64,000 nucleotides of DNA from the NCBI GenBank assembly GCA_001701165.1, contig DAAP01000027.1, forward strand, positions 24,399-88,398. The letters run 5' to 3'. This document shows, piece by piece, positions 1-8,786 of the stretch (positions are counted from its first letter, which is position 1; the number at the start of each line of letters is the position of its first letter). Under the pieces are notes generated by a model. That model had not been told where the DNA came from, searched no databases, and saw only the letters and a program-made list of their open reading frames with translations. Position numbers and translations under genes: made by a program. This DNA comes from Bacteroidales bacterium H4 (GTDB taxonomy: Bacteria; Bacteroidota; Bacteroidia; Bacteroidales; Muribaculaceae).

Positions 1-1692
1 AACGAACTCAACAACTCGCTTTACGGCCAGCTCGCATCCTTCGGCGGCCGTGTAGAACAGCAGATGAGTCGTAACAGCACTGTAAACCTGCAAGGTCTCG
101 TGGACTACACCCGCACGTTTGCCGAGAAGCACACCGTAGGCATTATGGCCGCTGTCGAGTCTCAGGACGAGCGCAGCGAGTACGTGGATGCCGAAGGTCA
201 GAACCTCTATCTCCCCGATGCAGACGTGGTTAACAACACCATCGACAATAAGCTCGGTTCGGGCGCTCGCTCCTCTCTCGGGCACCGTTCGGTACTTGCC
301 CGTCTGAAATACAATTATGACAACCGCTACTATCTGCAGGCCTCCTGGCGTCGTGACGGTAGTTCGGCCTTCGCCAAAGATCACCGCTGGGGTTCGTTCT
401 GGTCGGTATCCGCCGGTTGGGACATCAACAACGAAGCCTTTATGGCCGGTGCCAAGGACGTTGTCGACCTGTTGAAGGTCAAGGCATCCTTCGGTCAGAA
501 CGGTAACGACCGCATCTACGACACCACAATCAAACAAGCATATCAAGACTACTACTCAATGCGTGGTGACAAGGGCGTGTTCTCCGATTCGGAACTTGCA
601 TACAAGGGCAACCCCGACATCACTTGGGAGAAGTCCAACAACTTCAACGTAGGTGTTGACTTCAGCCTCTGGAAAGGCAAACTTGCCGGTACTTTCGAGT
701 ACTACAGCCGCCAGACTTCGGATATGTTGATGAATCTTCCCGTCAATCCCTCGCTGGGTTACACTTCCTTCCCCAAGAACGTAGGTTCGATGCGTAACAA
801 CGGCTTCGAAATCGAATTAAACTACAACGTATTCAAGAACATAAGCAAGAATATCGAAGTCAACGTATTTGCCAACGCAACCATGCCGCAGAACAAGGTC
901 ATCGAAATCGATGAAGGCCTGAAGAACAACAACGGTCAATGGGAATACTCAACTACCCGCATCATCGAAGAAGGCAAGTCTCTGTATAACATGTGGCTGG
1001 TACACTATGCAGGTGTTGACGAGAACGGTGTCGCACTTTACACCGCACGTCAGAATGTCAAGGACGAAAATGGCAATGACATCCAAATCGGCACCGGCTA
1101 CCTCGGCGAGCCCATCTATAAGACCGAAGAATACAACACCACAAACTTCACCACCGCACGCAACACCAACCGTAAGGAGACCGGCAATATCATGCCTAAG
1201 GTTTATGGCGGTTTCGGCGCCGATGTCAAGGCTTACGGTGTAGACTTCAGCATCCAATTTGCATATCAAGCCGGCGGTAAGATCTTCGACAGCTCTTATC
1301 AAGGATTTATGGATCCCGGATCCACCTCGTACCTCGGCCATACCTGGCACAAGGATATCGCCAAGGCATGGAGCCCAACAAATACCGCAACCGATGTTCC
1401 CCGTATGGCCAACGAAGGTCTTGCTTCGCAGTATGCCAATGCCACCAGCGACCGCTTCCTGATTTCGAGCAACTATCTGTCGCTGAACAACATTACCCTC
1501 GGTTACACCTTCCCGAAGGCTTGGACAAGCAAGCTCGGCCTGAGCGAGCTGCGCATCTACGGCGCTGCCGAGAATGTAGCTCTTTGGAGCAAGCGCAAAG
1601 GTCTTGATCCGCGTCAAGGCTTCATGTCCTCGCGTAACGCGACCTACTCGCCCATCCGTTCCATCTCCGGCGGTCTCCGCGTAAGCTTCTAA
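1..1692 (+). CDS. SusC/RagA-family TonB-dependent outer membrane transporter, 3' part
   Basis: The reading frame is open from the first base, so the gene begins outside the window; 563 residues of the C-terminal portion are present. The sequence alternates aromatic and polar residues as in outer-membrane beta strands, and ends in Arg-Val-Ser-Phe, a typical last barrel strand with C-terminal Phe. Motifs such as KASFGQNGND, NVGVDFSLWKGKLAGTFEYY and LNNITLGYTFP are characteristic of the barrel of SusC/RagA proteins. These proteins import glycans or peptides across the outer membrane with energy from TonB. The SusD partner starts 52 bases downstream. The substrate cannot be read from this half, and the plug domain and any N-terminal extension are not visible. 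Confidence 0.95.
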   Translation, partial: NELNNSLYGQLASFGGRVEQQMSRNSTVNLQGLVDYTRTFAEKHTVGIMAAVESQDERSEYVDAEGQNLYLPDADVVNNTIDNKLGSGARSSLGHRSVLARLKYNYDNRYYLQASWRRDGSSAFAKDHRWGSFWSVSAGWDINNEAFMAGAKDVVDLLKVKASFGQNGNDRIYDTTIKQAYQDYYSMRGDKGVFSDSELAYKGNPDITWEKSNNFNVGVDFSLWKGKLAGTFEYYSRQTSDMLMNLPVNPSLGYTSFPKNVGSMRNNGFEIELNYNVFKNISKNIEVNVFANATMPQNKVIEIDEGLKNNNGQWEYSTTRIIEEGKSLYNMWLVHYAGVDENGVALYTARQNVKDENGNDIQIGTGYLGEPIYKTEEYNTTNFTTARNTNRKETGNIMPKVYGGFGADVKAYGVDFSIQFAYQAGGKIFDSSYQGFMDPGSTSYLGHTWHKDIAKAWSPTNTATDVPRMANEGLASQYANATSDRFLISSNYLSLNNITLGYTFPKAWTSKLGLSELRIYGAAENVALWSKRKGLDPRQGFMSSRNATYSPIRSISGGLRVSF

Positions 1693-1744
1693 GGCTTAAT
1701 ACTACAACACGCATTCCCAATAACTTTTTATAGGAATAAACAAT

Positions 1745-3427
1745 ATGAAATACATCAATAAAGTCGTAGTATCGGGCATCGCATTGGCACTTGCCACGGC
1801 ATCCTGCGCCGACCTCGACACCAAATACGAAGGCGGCTATGTTTCCGCCGACCAAAAGAGGGTAGCCTTGCAGAACAAGGCTGAACTGGCCTCGGCATCC
1901 GTTACCGGATCGTTCAGCGCCTTCTTCAAGCCTCTATCACACTGGTCCGGGCACTTGGACTTCGGATATTCCGCAACCATGATAGGCTATGACATCATGA
2001 CCGAAGACTATATCTCCAAGGATTCCGGTTACAACTGGTTCGCTTCGTTCCAAGAGTACGCAGGCGGTAGAGATGATACTTATCCTGCGGCCATGCTCTG
2101 GTTCTACCAGTACGAGCAGATTAAGGTCTGCAACGACATCTTGACTACCATCACCGCCGATGCCGTCGAGAACAATAACGAGCTGAAATTCTACCGTGCT
2201 CAGGCACTTGCACTTCGCTCGTTCGACTACTGGACATTGGCTCAGGTATATGCCTTCAACTATGACGGCTATGCCGATGCACCCTGTGTTCCTCTTCTGA
2301 CAGACGAGAACGCTAACGAAGTAGCCGTGGAAGGTTGCGCTCGCAGCACCGTTGCCGAGACCTACGAGCTAATCATGAAAGATATCAATGAGGCCATCGA
2401 ATTGTTGGACAACAACCCCGTGAAGCCCACCGATGTCATCGATACTCAGAGCAAGCGCCTCGTATCCAAGGCTGTTGCCTACGGTCTGCGCGCGCGTTAC
2501 AATCTGTCCATGCACAAATATGCAGAAGCAGCACAAGACGCACAGAGCGCTATCGCCGCTTTCGATGGCCGTCCTTACAGCGCAGAGGAAGTCAGCGCTC
2601 CCGGCTTCACCAGCATGTCCGATCCTTCGTGGATGTGGGCTATCGCCATCAGCGAAACCCAAGATGGTATCGCCGGCGGTTCGATTGTCAACTTCCCCTC
2701 GATGTCTTGCTCCTTTGTACACGGCTATGTAGATCAGGGCGGTGTATGGAAATGGTGCTCCAAGAAGCTGTACGACAGAATTCCTTCGAGCGACGTTCGT
2801 AAAGGCTGGTGGCTTGACGAAAACCGCAAGAGCCGCAACCTGACTGCCGCACAGCAGGCATATCTTGACAAGTTTAATACCGGCACACCCAACTATGGCC
2901 CCGATGCCAGTCTCAACCTGATGCCTTACACCAACGTCAAGTTCGGTCCCTATCAGGGCGTCATCGGTACCGCTCTCAATGCATCCGACGTACCTCTGAT
3001 GCGTATCGAGGAAATGTACCTGACCCTCGCCGAGGCACAGGCCATGAGCGGCAATCTCGCCGGTGGCAAGCAGACCCTCGAGTCGTTTATCAAGACCTAT
3101 CGTAACCCGCAGTACTCATGCTTGGCCAATTCGGCCGAAGCATTCCAGAACGAATGCTGGTTCCAGCGTCGCGTCGAACTCTGGGGCGAAGGTTTGGCAT
3201 ACTTCGACACCATGCGTCTGCACAAGGACATCGATCGCGTAGGTTGCACCTTCCCCTCGTCCTCCGTATTCCAAATCAAATACGGCGATCCCGCCCGTCT
3301 GACCTTGATACCCAACGACGAGACCTCGGCCAACAAGAAGATTGCCCCGTATTCCGAAGGCGCGGTGACCGCGAACACCAACAACAAACCGTTCCCGCAG
3401 CCTGATCCTGTTCCCGACCAATATTAA
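1745..3427 (+). CDS. SusD/RagB-family outer membrane nutrient-binding lipoprotein
   Basis: A 560-residue protein with a lipoprotein signal ending at Cys21 (TASCADLDTKYEG), so it is probably anchored on the cell surface. The central part has the helical TPR-like segments of SusD proteins (FYRAQALALRSFDYWTLAQVY; ARYNLSMHKYAEAAQDAQSA). The C-terminal third carries the typical MRIEEMYLTLAEAQ and RRVELWGEGLAYFDTMR signatures of the SusD_RagB family. It caps the upstream SusC porin and captures its ligand. Many SusD proteins bind glycans, but peptide- and polymer-specific members exist, and no carbohydrate-active enzyme lies beside this pair, so the ligand is unknown. Confidence 0.95.
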   Translation: MKYINKVVVSGIALALATASCADLDTKYEGGYVSADQKRVALQNKAELASASVTGSFSAFFKPLSHWSGHLDFGYSATMIGYDIMTEDYISKDSGYNWFASFQEYAGGRDDTYPAAMLWFYQYEQIKVCNDILTTITADAVENNNELKFYRAQALALRSFDYWTLAQVYAFNYDGYADAPCVPLLTDENANEVAVEGCARSTVAETYELIMKDINEAIELLDNNPVKPTDVIDTQSKRLVSKAVAYGLRARYNLSMHKYAEAAQDAQSAIAAFDGRPYSAEEVSAPGFTSMSDPSWMWAIAISETQDGIAGGSIVNFPSMSCSFVHGYVDQGGVWKWCSKKLYDRIPSSDVRKGWWLDENRKSRNLTAAQQAYLDKFNTGTPNYGPDASLNLMPYTNVKFGPYQGVIGTALNASDVPLMRIEEMYLTLAEAQAMSGNLAGGKQTLESFIKTYRNPQYSCLANSAEAFQNECWFQRRVELWGEGLAYFDTMRLHKDIDRVGCTFPSSSVFQIKYGDPARLTLIPNDETSANKKIAPYSEGAVTANTNNKPFPQPDPVPDQY

Positions 3428-3556
3428 CAGCAACTAGACGATAAGCAAGCTCATCACTCCTCTCTCCTCTATTTTCTCCTCACCGAGGCACGGACCGGCA
3501 GTCACGGCCTCGAGAAAAGCAAATAAATCATTTAACTGATCTAAACTGCACTTACA

Positions 3557-5452
3557 ATGAAATTATTCAAATCATCCATACTTGCTGTGTTGGCCCTTGG
3601 CGCTGCGCTGACCTCCTGCAACGAAACCTCGGATGTGACCTACGTCCCCGGTGCGCAGGATCCCGGAGCGTTCTTCGCCTCGAACATCGAGACAGCAATC
3701 GTGGTCGCAGAAGATGCTACTTCGGCTGAAATACAAATCAACCGTACCAGCGACCTCATCACCGAAGCCAATATCTCGGCTGTAGACGACAGCAAATTAT
3801 TTACCATTCCCGGAACGGTAGTTTTTGACGAGGGCAAGGGTGTTGCACCCCTGACCATCACTTTCGACCCCAACAAGTTGGAACTTGGCAAGAGCTATCC
3901 CGTGAAACTGAGCATCGCCAATGCCTCTAACTATGGCCAGGGTGTCTGCGAATTTGTTATCATCCGCGGCGCTGCCGCCGTTACCGAGAAGTTCGGCGAG
4001 GGTACCGGATCATACACCTTTGGCAACTACTGGAATGGTACAATGCCCGATGTGGCCGTCTACAAGACCTACAACCCCAACAAACCCGACAAAGATGTCG
4101 TGATTACCTTCAAGAACATTCTTCCTCCCACCGAAGAAGTTCCGCCCACAGACATCACCATCCACATCGCAGATATGACACCTGATGAAGACGGTAATGT
4201 GAATATCAGCGTAGAGCCCGTATACGTCCTCGAAGACAATAACGGCAAGGTATACTACACCGATGCTTACACGTGGCTCGTGAATGCCGGCCGTCCCGAC
4301 CTGGCAGAACAGTTCAAGGGTCTCTCGACATACAACGTCAACACCGGCCTGTTCACCATCATGTCCGTATACTATATTCCCGAAAAAGGTGCCACTGCAT
4401 CCTACGGTCAGAAGTACGAGTACCTGCAGATGGACGGCTTCCCCAACTATGAGGTATCCGTAACATACAGCGGCTTCCTGAGCAAACCTGACGGATCGTA
4501 CCAGGCTCTTGCTACCGTTGTTTCGGGCGAAGATGTAGCCACCGTACGTGCCGGCCTCGTGTTTGGCAATAACGTAGAGTTGCTCATTAAGAACCTTACC
4601 GGCGAAGACGACAGCAAGTTTGTCGAATTTGAAGGCGGAACCGAAAAAGAAGTTCGTCTCAGCTTCGAAGAAGCCGGAACATACACCCTCGGTGCCGTGA
4701 CATTCGATGCCAAGGGCGAAGCCCAGATGTTGGACTATACCACTTTCGAAGTAGCCTTCAGCAATGACAACGCTGACTGGACGTCACTGGGCAACACAGA
4801 CTTCGGCGACGGCTGGATACTTGCGTCATACCTTAAGCCCGAATACACCGTTCTTGATGCCCTCTATCCCGTAGAAATTCAACGGAACAAGAAGGATGCA
4901 AACCTGTATCGCCTTATCGAGCCGTGGGGCAGCAATTCGCCTCTTGCCCAATTTAATAAGAACCCTCGCAAGCGTAATCTCGAATTCTCCATAGGCAGCA
5001 AGGCCGTATTCGTTACTCCTCAGGAAGCCGGATTTACCGACGAAGACGGCGACTACACGGTTTGCAACTTTGAGGGCTACTTGAAGGCCGCCAATCCGGA
5101 GGCTTCTGAGACCGCTATTTTTGCCGTCCTTGAGAAAAATGGGACTGAGGCCACTTCCATCGTAAATGATGAAGAGCAGGGCATGTATATCGAAGTTCCC
5201 GCTTGTATGTTCGACTTGAACAACGCAGGCGAGTTGTACACTTGGGAAAACAATCCTCACGGATACATCTTTATGCCTGACGCAACAACAAATGTCAAGG
5301 CTAAAGTTACGGCTCGCAACATTGCTCGTCCCGCCAAGGGTAGCATGCTCAAGAGCATCCGTCGTGTCAAGGCTCACCGAGTTAACGTGACCAACCTGCA
5401 TATTCCCGTGCTGACCAATAAGGTTAAAGCCTACTCGCTCAAAGCGAAATAA
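3557..5452 (+). CDS. Large surface lipoprotein of the SusC/D locus, function unknown
   Basis: A 631-residue protein with a lipoprotein signal (hydrophobic run, then LTSC with Cys21). The region after the signal (about residues 45-140) reads like an immunoglobulin or Calx-beta type strand domain, with ATSAEIQINRTSD and LELGKSYPVKLSIANAS. The rest is acidic and strand-rich without catalytic motifs that I recognise, and the last 50 residues are unusually basic (KSIRRVKAHRVNV). It sits where SusE/F-type accessory glycan-binding lipoproteins normally lie, 129 bases after susD and before a strong terminator, so it is probably the third surface component of the same uptake complex. The family cannot be named with certainty. 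Confidence 0.75.
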   Translation: MKLFKSSILAVLALGAALTSCNETSDVTYVPGAQDPGAFFASNIETAIVVAEDATSAEIQINRTSDLITEANISAVDDSKLFTIPGTVVFDEGKGVAPLTITFDPNKLELGKSYPVKLSIANASNYGQGVCEFVIIRGAAAVTEKFGEGTGSYTFGNYWNGTMPDVAVYKTYNPNKPDKDVVITFKNILPPTEEVPPTDITIHIADMTPDEDGNVNISVEPVYVLEDNNGKVYYTDAYTWLVNAGRPDLAEQFKGLSTYNVNTGLFTIMSVYYIPEKGATASYGQKYEYLQMDGFPNYEVSVTYSGFLSKPDGSYQALATVVSGEDVATVRAGLVFGNNVELLIKNLTGEDDSKFVEFEGGTEKEVRLSFEEAGTYTLGAVTFDAKGEAQMLDYTTFEVAFSNDNADWTSLGNTDFGDGWILASYLKPEYTVLDALYPVEIQRNKKDANLYRLIEPWGSNSPLAQFNKNPRKRNLEFSIGSKAVFVTPQEAGFTDEDGDYTVCNFEGYLKAANPEASETAIFAVLEKNGTEATSIVNDEEQGMYIEVPACMFDLNNAGELYTWENNPHGYIFMPDATTNVKAKVTARNIARPAKGSMLKSIRRVKAHRVNVTNLHIPVLTNKVKAYSLKAK

Positions 5453-5474
5453 GTAGAGCCTAATCTATCTCAAT

Positions 5475-5514
5475 AAAAAGGGCATTCCGGCAGACGCCGG
5501 AGTGCCCTTTTTTG
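5475..5514 (+). terminator. Rho-independent terminator of the SusC/D operon
   Basis: An 11-bp stem (GGGCATTCCGG against CCGGAGTGCCC, one G-U pair) with the 6-base loop CAGACG is followed by seven T. It lies 22 bases after the lipoprotein stop codon. Confidence 0.93.
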
Positions 5515-5543
5515 TTTTCGGTCAGCTATCCTGTGACCGAAAA
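5515..5543. promoter_or_regulatory. 10-bp inverted repeat, candidate operator upstream of the HAD gene
   Basis: TTTTCGGTCA and TGACCGAAAA form a perfect inverted repeat around a 9-base spacer (GCTATCCTG). It ends four bases before a TAACTTTG -7 element, so it covers the place where the -33 element should be. That position suits repressor or activator binding. It also begins right after the T-run of the preceding terminator, so a role as a second 3'-end hairpin is possible. Confidence 0.45.
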
Positions 5544-5547
5544 ATTG

Positions 5548-5555
5548 TAACTTTG
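5548..5555 (+). promoter_or_regulatory. Bacteroidota -7 promoter element (TAACTTTG)
   Basis: A perfect match to TAnnTTTG that ends 9 bases before the ATG at 5565, which implies a very short or absent 5' leader. No good -33 TTTG is seen at the usual distance; the inverted repeat at 5515-5543 occupies that place. Confidence 0.6.
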
Positions 5556-5564
5556 TGCTCTAAT

Positions 5565-6449
5565 ATGAGCCGTACACTTTATATCACAGATATGGATGGG
5601 ACGCTTTTGGGTAGCGACTCGAGGGTCAGTGCCCGCAGCGCCGCTATCCTTGCCGAATTGTCAAGCATCGGCGCCATGGTGACCGTGGCCACGGCGCGTA
5701 CTCCGGCGACAGTTGTTCCACTGCTCAAGGACTGTCGGTTGGCGATTCCGGCCATAGTTATGACCGGAGCCGCGTTGTGGAGCCGGGATACTCCTCAGCC
5801 ACCACAATACGGAGAGATAGAGCGCTGCGGACACTTTGAGGAAGTGCATTACATCTGTCGCGAAGACATGGATATCCTTGACCGGGCATTCCGGGAGGCA
5901 GGCGTATATCCCTTTCGCTACATCCGACGGACTGATGCCGAGGCTTTGACGGTATTTCATTCGGCGAGGGTGAACGCTGCCGAACGTGCTTTCTATGAAG
6001 AACGTGCTCGCTTGTTTTTGAAGCGTTTCGAACTGCAACGTCCTATCGGCGATGAGGAACGCGAGCGCTGCATGCTCTGTTTCGCTATGGGAGAGTATGG
6101 TGCCATCGAAAAAATCGGCGCAGTCATTGCTCGAAGCACACAATGCTCCTATTCGCTCTATCCCGATACCTACAATCGCAGCATCGGATTACTCGAAGTA
6201 TTCGGCAAAGGAGTGAGCAAGGCTTCGGCTGTCAATCGTTTGCGCAGCCGTCTGGACGCCGACCGCGTGATTGTCTTCGGCGACAATCTCAATGATTTGC
6301 CAATGATGCGATGTGCCGATGTAAGCATCGCCGTAGCCAACGCCCTTCCCGAAGTGCGTGCCGCCGCCGATATTGTCATCGGCTCCAATAGCGAGGATGC
6401 CGTTCCGCGCTATATAGCAGCCGACTATGCAAAGCAGCAATCCCGATAG
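5565..6449 (+). CDS. Cof-type HAD-IIB sugar-phosphate phosphatase
   Basis: A 294-residue HAD-superfamily hydrolase. Motif I is ITDMDGTLLG (about residues 7-16, nucleophile and acid-base aspartates). The Lys of the third motif is in KGVSKASAVNRL, and motif IV is FGDNLNDLPMM. The large cap between motifs I and III is of the IIB (Cof) type, which usually acts on phosphosugars or other small phosphoesters. The reading frame continues upstream, but the start at 5565 is chosen because the protein begins right before motif I and the TAACTTTG promoter lies just upstream. The gene stands alone after a terminator; its substrate is not known. Confidence 0.9.
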   Translation: MSRTLYITDMDGTLLGSDSRVSARSAAILAELSSIGAMVTVATARTPATVVPLLKDCRLAIPAIVMTGAALWSRDTPQPPQYGEIERCGHFEEVHYICREDMDILDRAFREAGVYPFRYIRRTDAEALTVFHSARVNAAERAFYEERARLFLKRFELQRPIGDEERERCMLCFAMGEYGAIEKIGAVIARSTQCSYSLYPDTYNRSIGLLEVFGKGVSKASAVNRLRSRLDADRVIVFGDNLNDLPMMRCADVSIAVANALPEVRAAADIVIGSNSEDAVPRYIAADYAKQQSR

Positions 6450-6455
6450 ATTGAA

Positions 6456-6518
6456 TAGCGTAATTAGCTGTAAAGGCCATAGTAGCCATAGTAGCTAAAA
6501 TAGCTATTATAGCCATAA
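6456..6518. repeat. Degenerate 9-bp tandem repeat array (about TAGCYATAA, seven units)
   Basis: Seven consecutive 9-base units can be read from 6456: TAGCGTAAT, TAGCTGTAA, AGGCCATAG, TAGCCATAG, TAGCTAAAA, TAGCTATTA, TAGCCATAA. Six of seven begin with TAGC and the phase is exact. The array begins 6 bases after the HAD stop codon. On the minus strand it reads as hydrophobic triplets with Ala in the middle within a 46-codon open frame, but nothing else supports translation. Confidence 0.7.
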
Positions 6519-6564
6519 TTCCATATCAGCCAAGGCCGCCCGAAGACACGCCGGAAATGTCGAG

Positions 6565-6595
6565 TTGCGATATTGACGGATAAATCGTAACTTTG
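6565..6595 (+). promoter_or_regulatory. Promoter of the acyltransferase operon
   Basis: TTG (6565-6567) and TAACTTTG (6588-6595) are separated by 20 bases, as in the Bacteroidota consensus. Transcription would start about 25 bases before the ATG at 6628. Confidence 0.7.
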
Positions 6596-6627
6596 TAGGC
6601 TACAAAGCATCGTAACTACCCAATGTT

Positions 6628-7551
6628 ATGGCAAACACCGAGACAAATACAGATAATACCGATATACTTACGGACGATACGGAAATAGATACTATATACG
6701 GGAAAGTCCCCCTGGTCGTAAATGGGCGCAAGACAGCAGTGCTGGATGCCGATGACGTTATTGCCATGGTGCCCAAGCTGGCCGGCCATCGTCGCCTGGT
6801 CGAGCGGTTGTTGCATTGGCTCAGCGTAGACAAGGTCAACGCCGTCCATGCCCACAACTGCGAGACACCCGGTCCGGCTTTCGTCGAAGGGCTGTTGCGC
6901 GACTTCGACATAAAGTTGCGCGTTGACGGCCTTGACGTGCTTGACAACTTGCCCGAGGGTCCTTTTATCACAGTCTCCAATCACCCCTTCGGCGCACTTG
7001 ACGGCATCACGCTGATACATCTGGTAGCCTCGCGGCGTCCCGAGTACAAGGTCATGGTCAACATGATTCTTGGACGAATTTGGGCTATGGAGCCGAATTT
7101 CATTGCTGTAGATGCTATGTCCTCCAACGATCCGGCCAAGAAAGCCGTATCCGTAAACGGCATCAGGCAAGCCATAGACCAAGTGAGGAGCGGACGTCCT
7201 CTGGGGTTCTTCCCTGCCGGAGCTGTCTCCAAGGTCAACTGGCGCGGCCGGCTTGTAGACCGCCGGTGGCAGCCTAATGTGATACGTATTATCAAGAAGC
7301 TCGAAGTGCCCGTAATTCCGATATACTTCCATGGCAGCAATTCGTGGTTTTTCAACTTCCTCGGCGTTGTGTGCTGGCAATTGCGCACCTTGCGCCTGCC
7401 CTCCGAGGTCTTCCGCAAGTGTCATACTACCATACACATTTCCGTGGGCAATCCCATCACGGTCGAAGAACAACGCGCCCATGCCGGTAGCATCGATGAA
7501 TTGGGCCGGTATCTCAAAGACACCACTTACCAACTACGCCAACGCAAATGA
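6628..7551 (+). CDS. PlsC-like lysophospholipid acyltransferase family protein
   Basis: A 307-residue protein with the acyltransferase motif NHPFGALD (residues 118-125; His119 and Asp125 correspond to the catalytic HX4D pair) and the substrate-binding block GFFPAGAVSK later on, equivalent to the FPEG(T/S)R motif. These enzymes move an acyl chain to a lysophospholipid or a related amino lipid at the inner membrane. The N-terminal 30 residues are acidic and Thr/Asp-rich, without a membrane segment. The gene overlaps the sigma-54 activator by ATGA, so the two are translationally coupled. Its exact acceptor (glycerolipid or ornithine/glycine lipid) cannot be told from the sequence. Confidence 0.85.
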   Translation: MANTETNTDNTDILTDDTEIDTIYGKVPLVVNGRKTAVLDADDVIAMVPKLAGHRRLVERLLHWLSVDKVNAVHAHNCETPGPAFVEGLLRDFDIKLRVDGLDVLDNLPEGPFITVSNHPFGALDGITLIHLVASRRPEYKVMVNMILGRIWAMEPNFIAVDAMSSNDPAKKAVSVNGIRQAIDQVRSGRPLGFFPAGAVSKVNWRGRLVDRRWQPNVIRIIKKLEVPVIPIYFHGSNSWFFNFLGVVCWQLRTLRLPSEVFRKCHTTIHISVGNPITVEEQRAHAGSIDELGRYLKDTTYQLRQRK

Positions 7552-8786
7552 CAACCAAGATCTCTCACACCACCTCCATACTTGCCGTTAACGACATGCA
7601 CGGCGGAGTCACAGACAATCCCGCTGTGAAGAGCGCCAAACTTCGCTTCGGCATCATCGGCAACGCCCCCGCCCTTGCCGAGGCGGTGGCACGCGCCATA
7701 CGCGTTGCCCCTATAGACCTGAGCGTCCTCGTCACCGGAGAGTCCGGCTCGGGCAAGGAATTCTTTCCGAAAATCATCCACCAAAACTCGCCGCGCAAGC
7801 ATGCCAAGTACATTGCCGTCAATTGCGGCGCCATTCCCGAAGGCACAATTGATTCCGAGCTTTTCGGCCACGAAAAAGGCGCCTTCACCGGAGCCGTGGC
7901 CTCGCGTAAGGGTTACTTCGAGGAAGCCGATGGCGGCACTATATTCCTCGATGAAGTGGCCGAGTTGCCCATGACCACGCAAGCACGCCTGCTGCGCGTA
8001 CTCGAAACCGGTGAGTACCTCAAAGTCGGATCCTCGGTGGTTCAAAGCACCGATATACGCATCGTGGCCGCCACCAATGTCGACTTGCAAAAGGCCATAG
8101 CCGACGGACGTTTCCGCGAAGACCTCTATTACCGTCTCTCCACGGTGCAAATATGTGTGCCGCCCTTGCGCCGTCGCGGCGATGATATCATGCTTCTTGC
8201 CGGCAAGTTTGCCGCCGATTTTGCCGAGAAATACCGCATGCCCGGCATCAGCTTTGACGACAATGCACGTCGCCTGCTGCTGACCTATCCCTGGCCGGGC
8301 AATGTGCGCCAGCTCAAAAATGTCATCGAGCAGATAGCCCTCTTCGATGCCGGCGCCACAATTACGCGCGAAGTGTTGCAAAGCTATCTGCCCGATCGCT
8401 CAAATGCGTTACCGGTGCTCTCAGGCGATGGCGGCGGAGCACATTCCTACGCATCCGAGCGCGAGATGCTCTTCAATCTCATCTTCAATCTGCGTGCACG
8501 CATAGATACCCTTACCACCATCATCCGCGACAGCGGTATCGGCAATGTGGACGAAGACGGGAAGCCGACAGACACGCACTCGTCACATTCGTCGCACTCG
8601 GCAGCGCTTATGCCACTGACGCCCGCCGTCGAAATCACCACACTGTCAAACAGCATCGATGACGAGCGCGAGGTCATAACCAAAGCCCTGCGCGACAACA
8701 ACGGGCGTCGCCGCGATGCCGCCGCGCAGCTCAATATATCAGAGCGCACGCTATACCGCAAAATTAAAGAATACAATCTCGAATGA
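7548..8786 (+). CDS. Sigma-54-dependent transcriptional activator (AAA+ and Fis-type HTH, no receiver domain)
   Basis: A 412-residue activator. The AAA+ core has Walker A GESGSGKE (64-71), the sigma-54 contact loop GAFTGA (111-116) and Walker B TIFLDE (131-136). The C-terminus is a Fis-type helix-turn-helix (RRRDAAAQLNISERTLYRK). Only about 35 residues precede the AAA+ domain, so there is no receiver or ligand-sensing domain; activity would depend on level or on a partner protein. It starts inside the acyltransferase stop (ATGA) and ends in ATGA with lptE. This regulator beside lptE and secG is an arrangement I recall as common in Bacteroidales. A later start (for example Met17) is possible. 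Confidence 0.92.
   Translation: MTTKISHTTSILAVNDMHGGVTDNPAVKSAKLRFGIIGNAPALAEAVARAIRVAPIDLSVLVTGESGSGKEFFPKIIHQNSPRKHAKYIAVNCGAIPEGTIDSELFGHEKGAFTGAVASRKGYFEEADGGTIFLDEVAELPMTTQARLLRVLETGEYLKVGSSVVQSTDIRIVAATNVDLQKAIADGRFREDLYYRLSTVQICVPPLRRRGDDIMLLAGKFAADFAEKYRMPGISFDDNARRLLLTYPWPGNVRQLKNVIEQIALFDAGATITREVLQSYLPDRSNALPVLSGDGGGAHSYASEREMLFNLIFNLRARIDTLTTIIRDSGIGNVDEDGKPTDTHSSHSSHSAALMPLTPAVEITTLSNSIDDEREVITKALRDNNGRRRDAAAQLNISERTLYRKIKEYNLE

Noticed and set aside
949..1617. 222-codon open frame antisense to susC
   Set aside because: It is the mirror of codon-biased porin sequence; no start context, no family resemblance, and it overlaps a clear gene.
6420..6516. 46-codon minus-strand frame through the 9-bp array with Ala-centred triplets
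   Set aside because: The pattern follows from the 9-base DNA period; the frame runs into the HAD gene in antisense and has no promoter.
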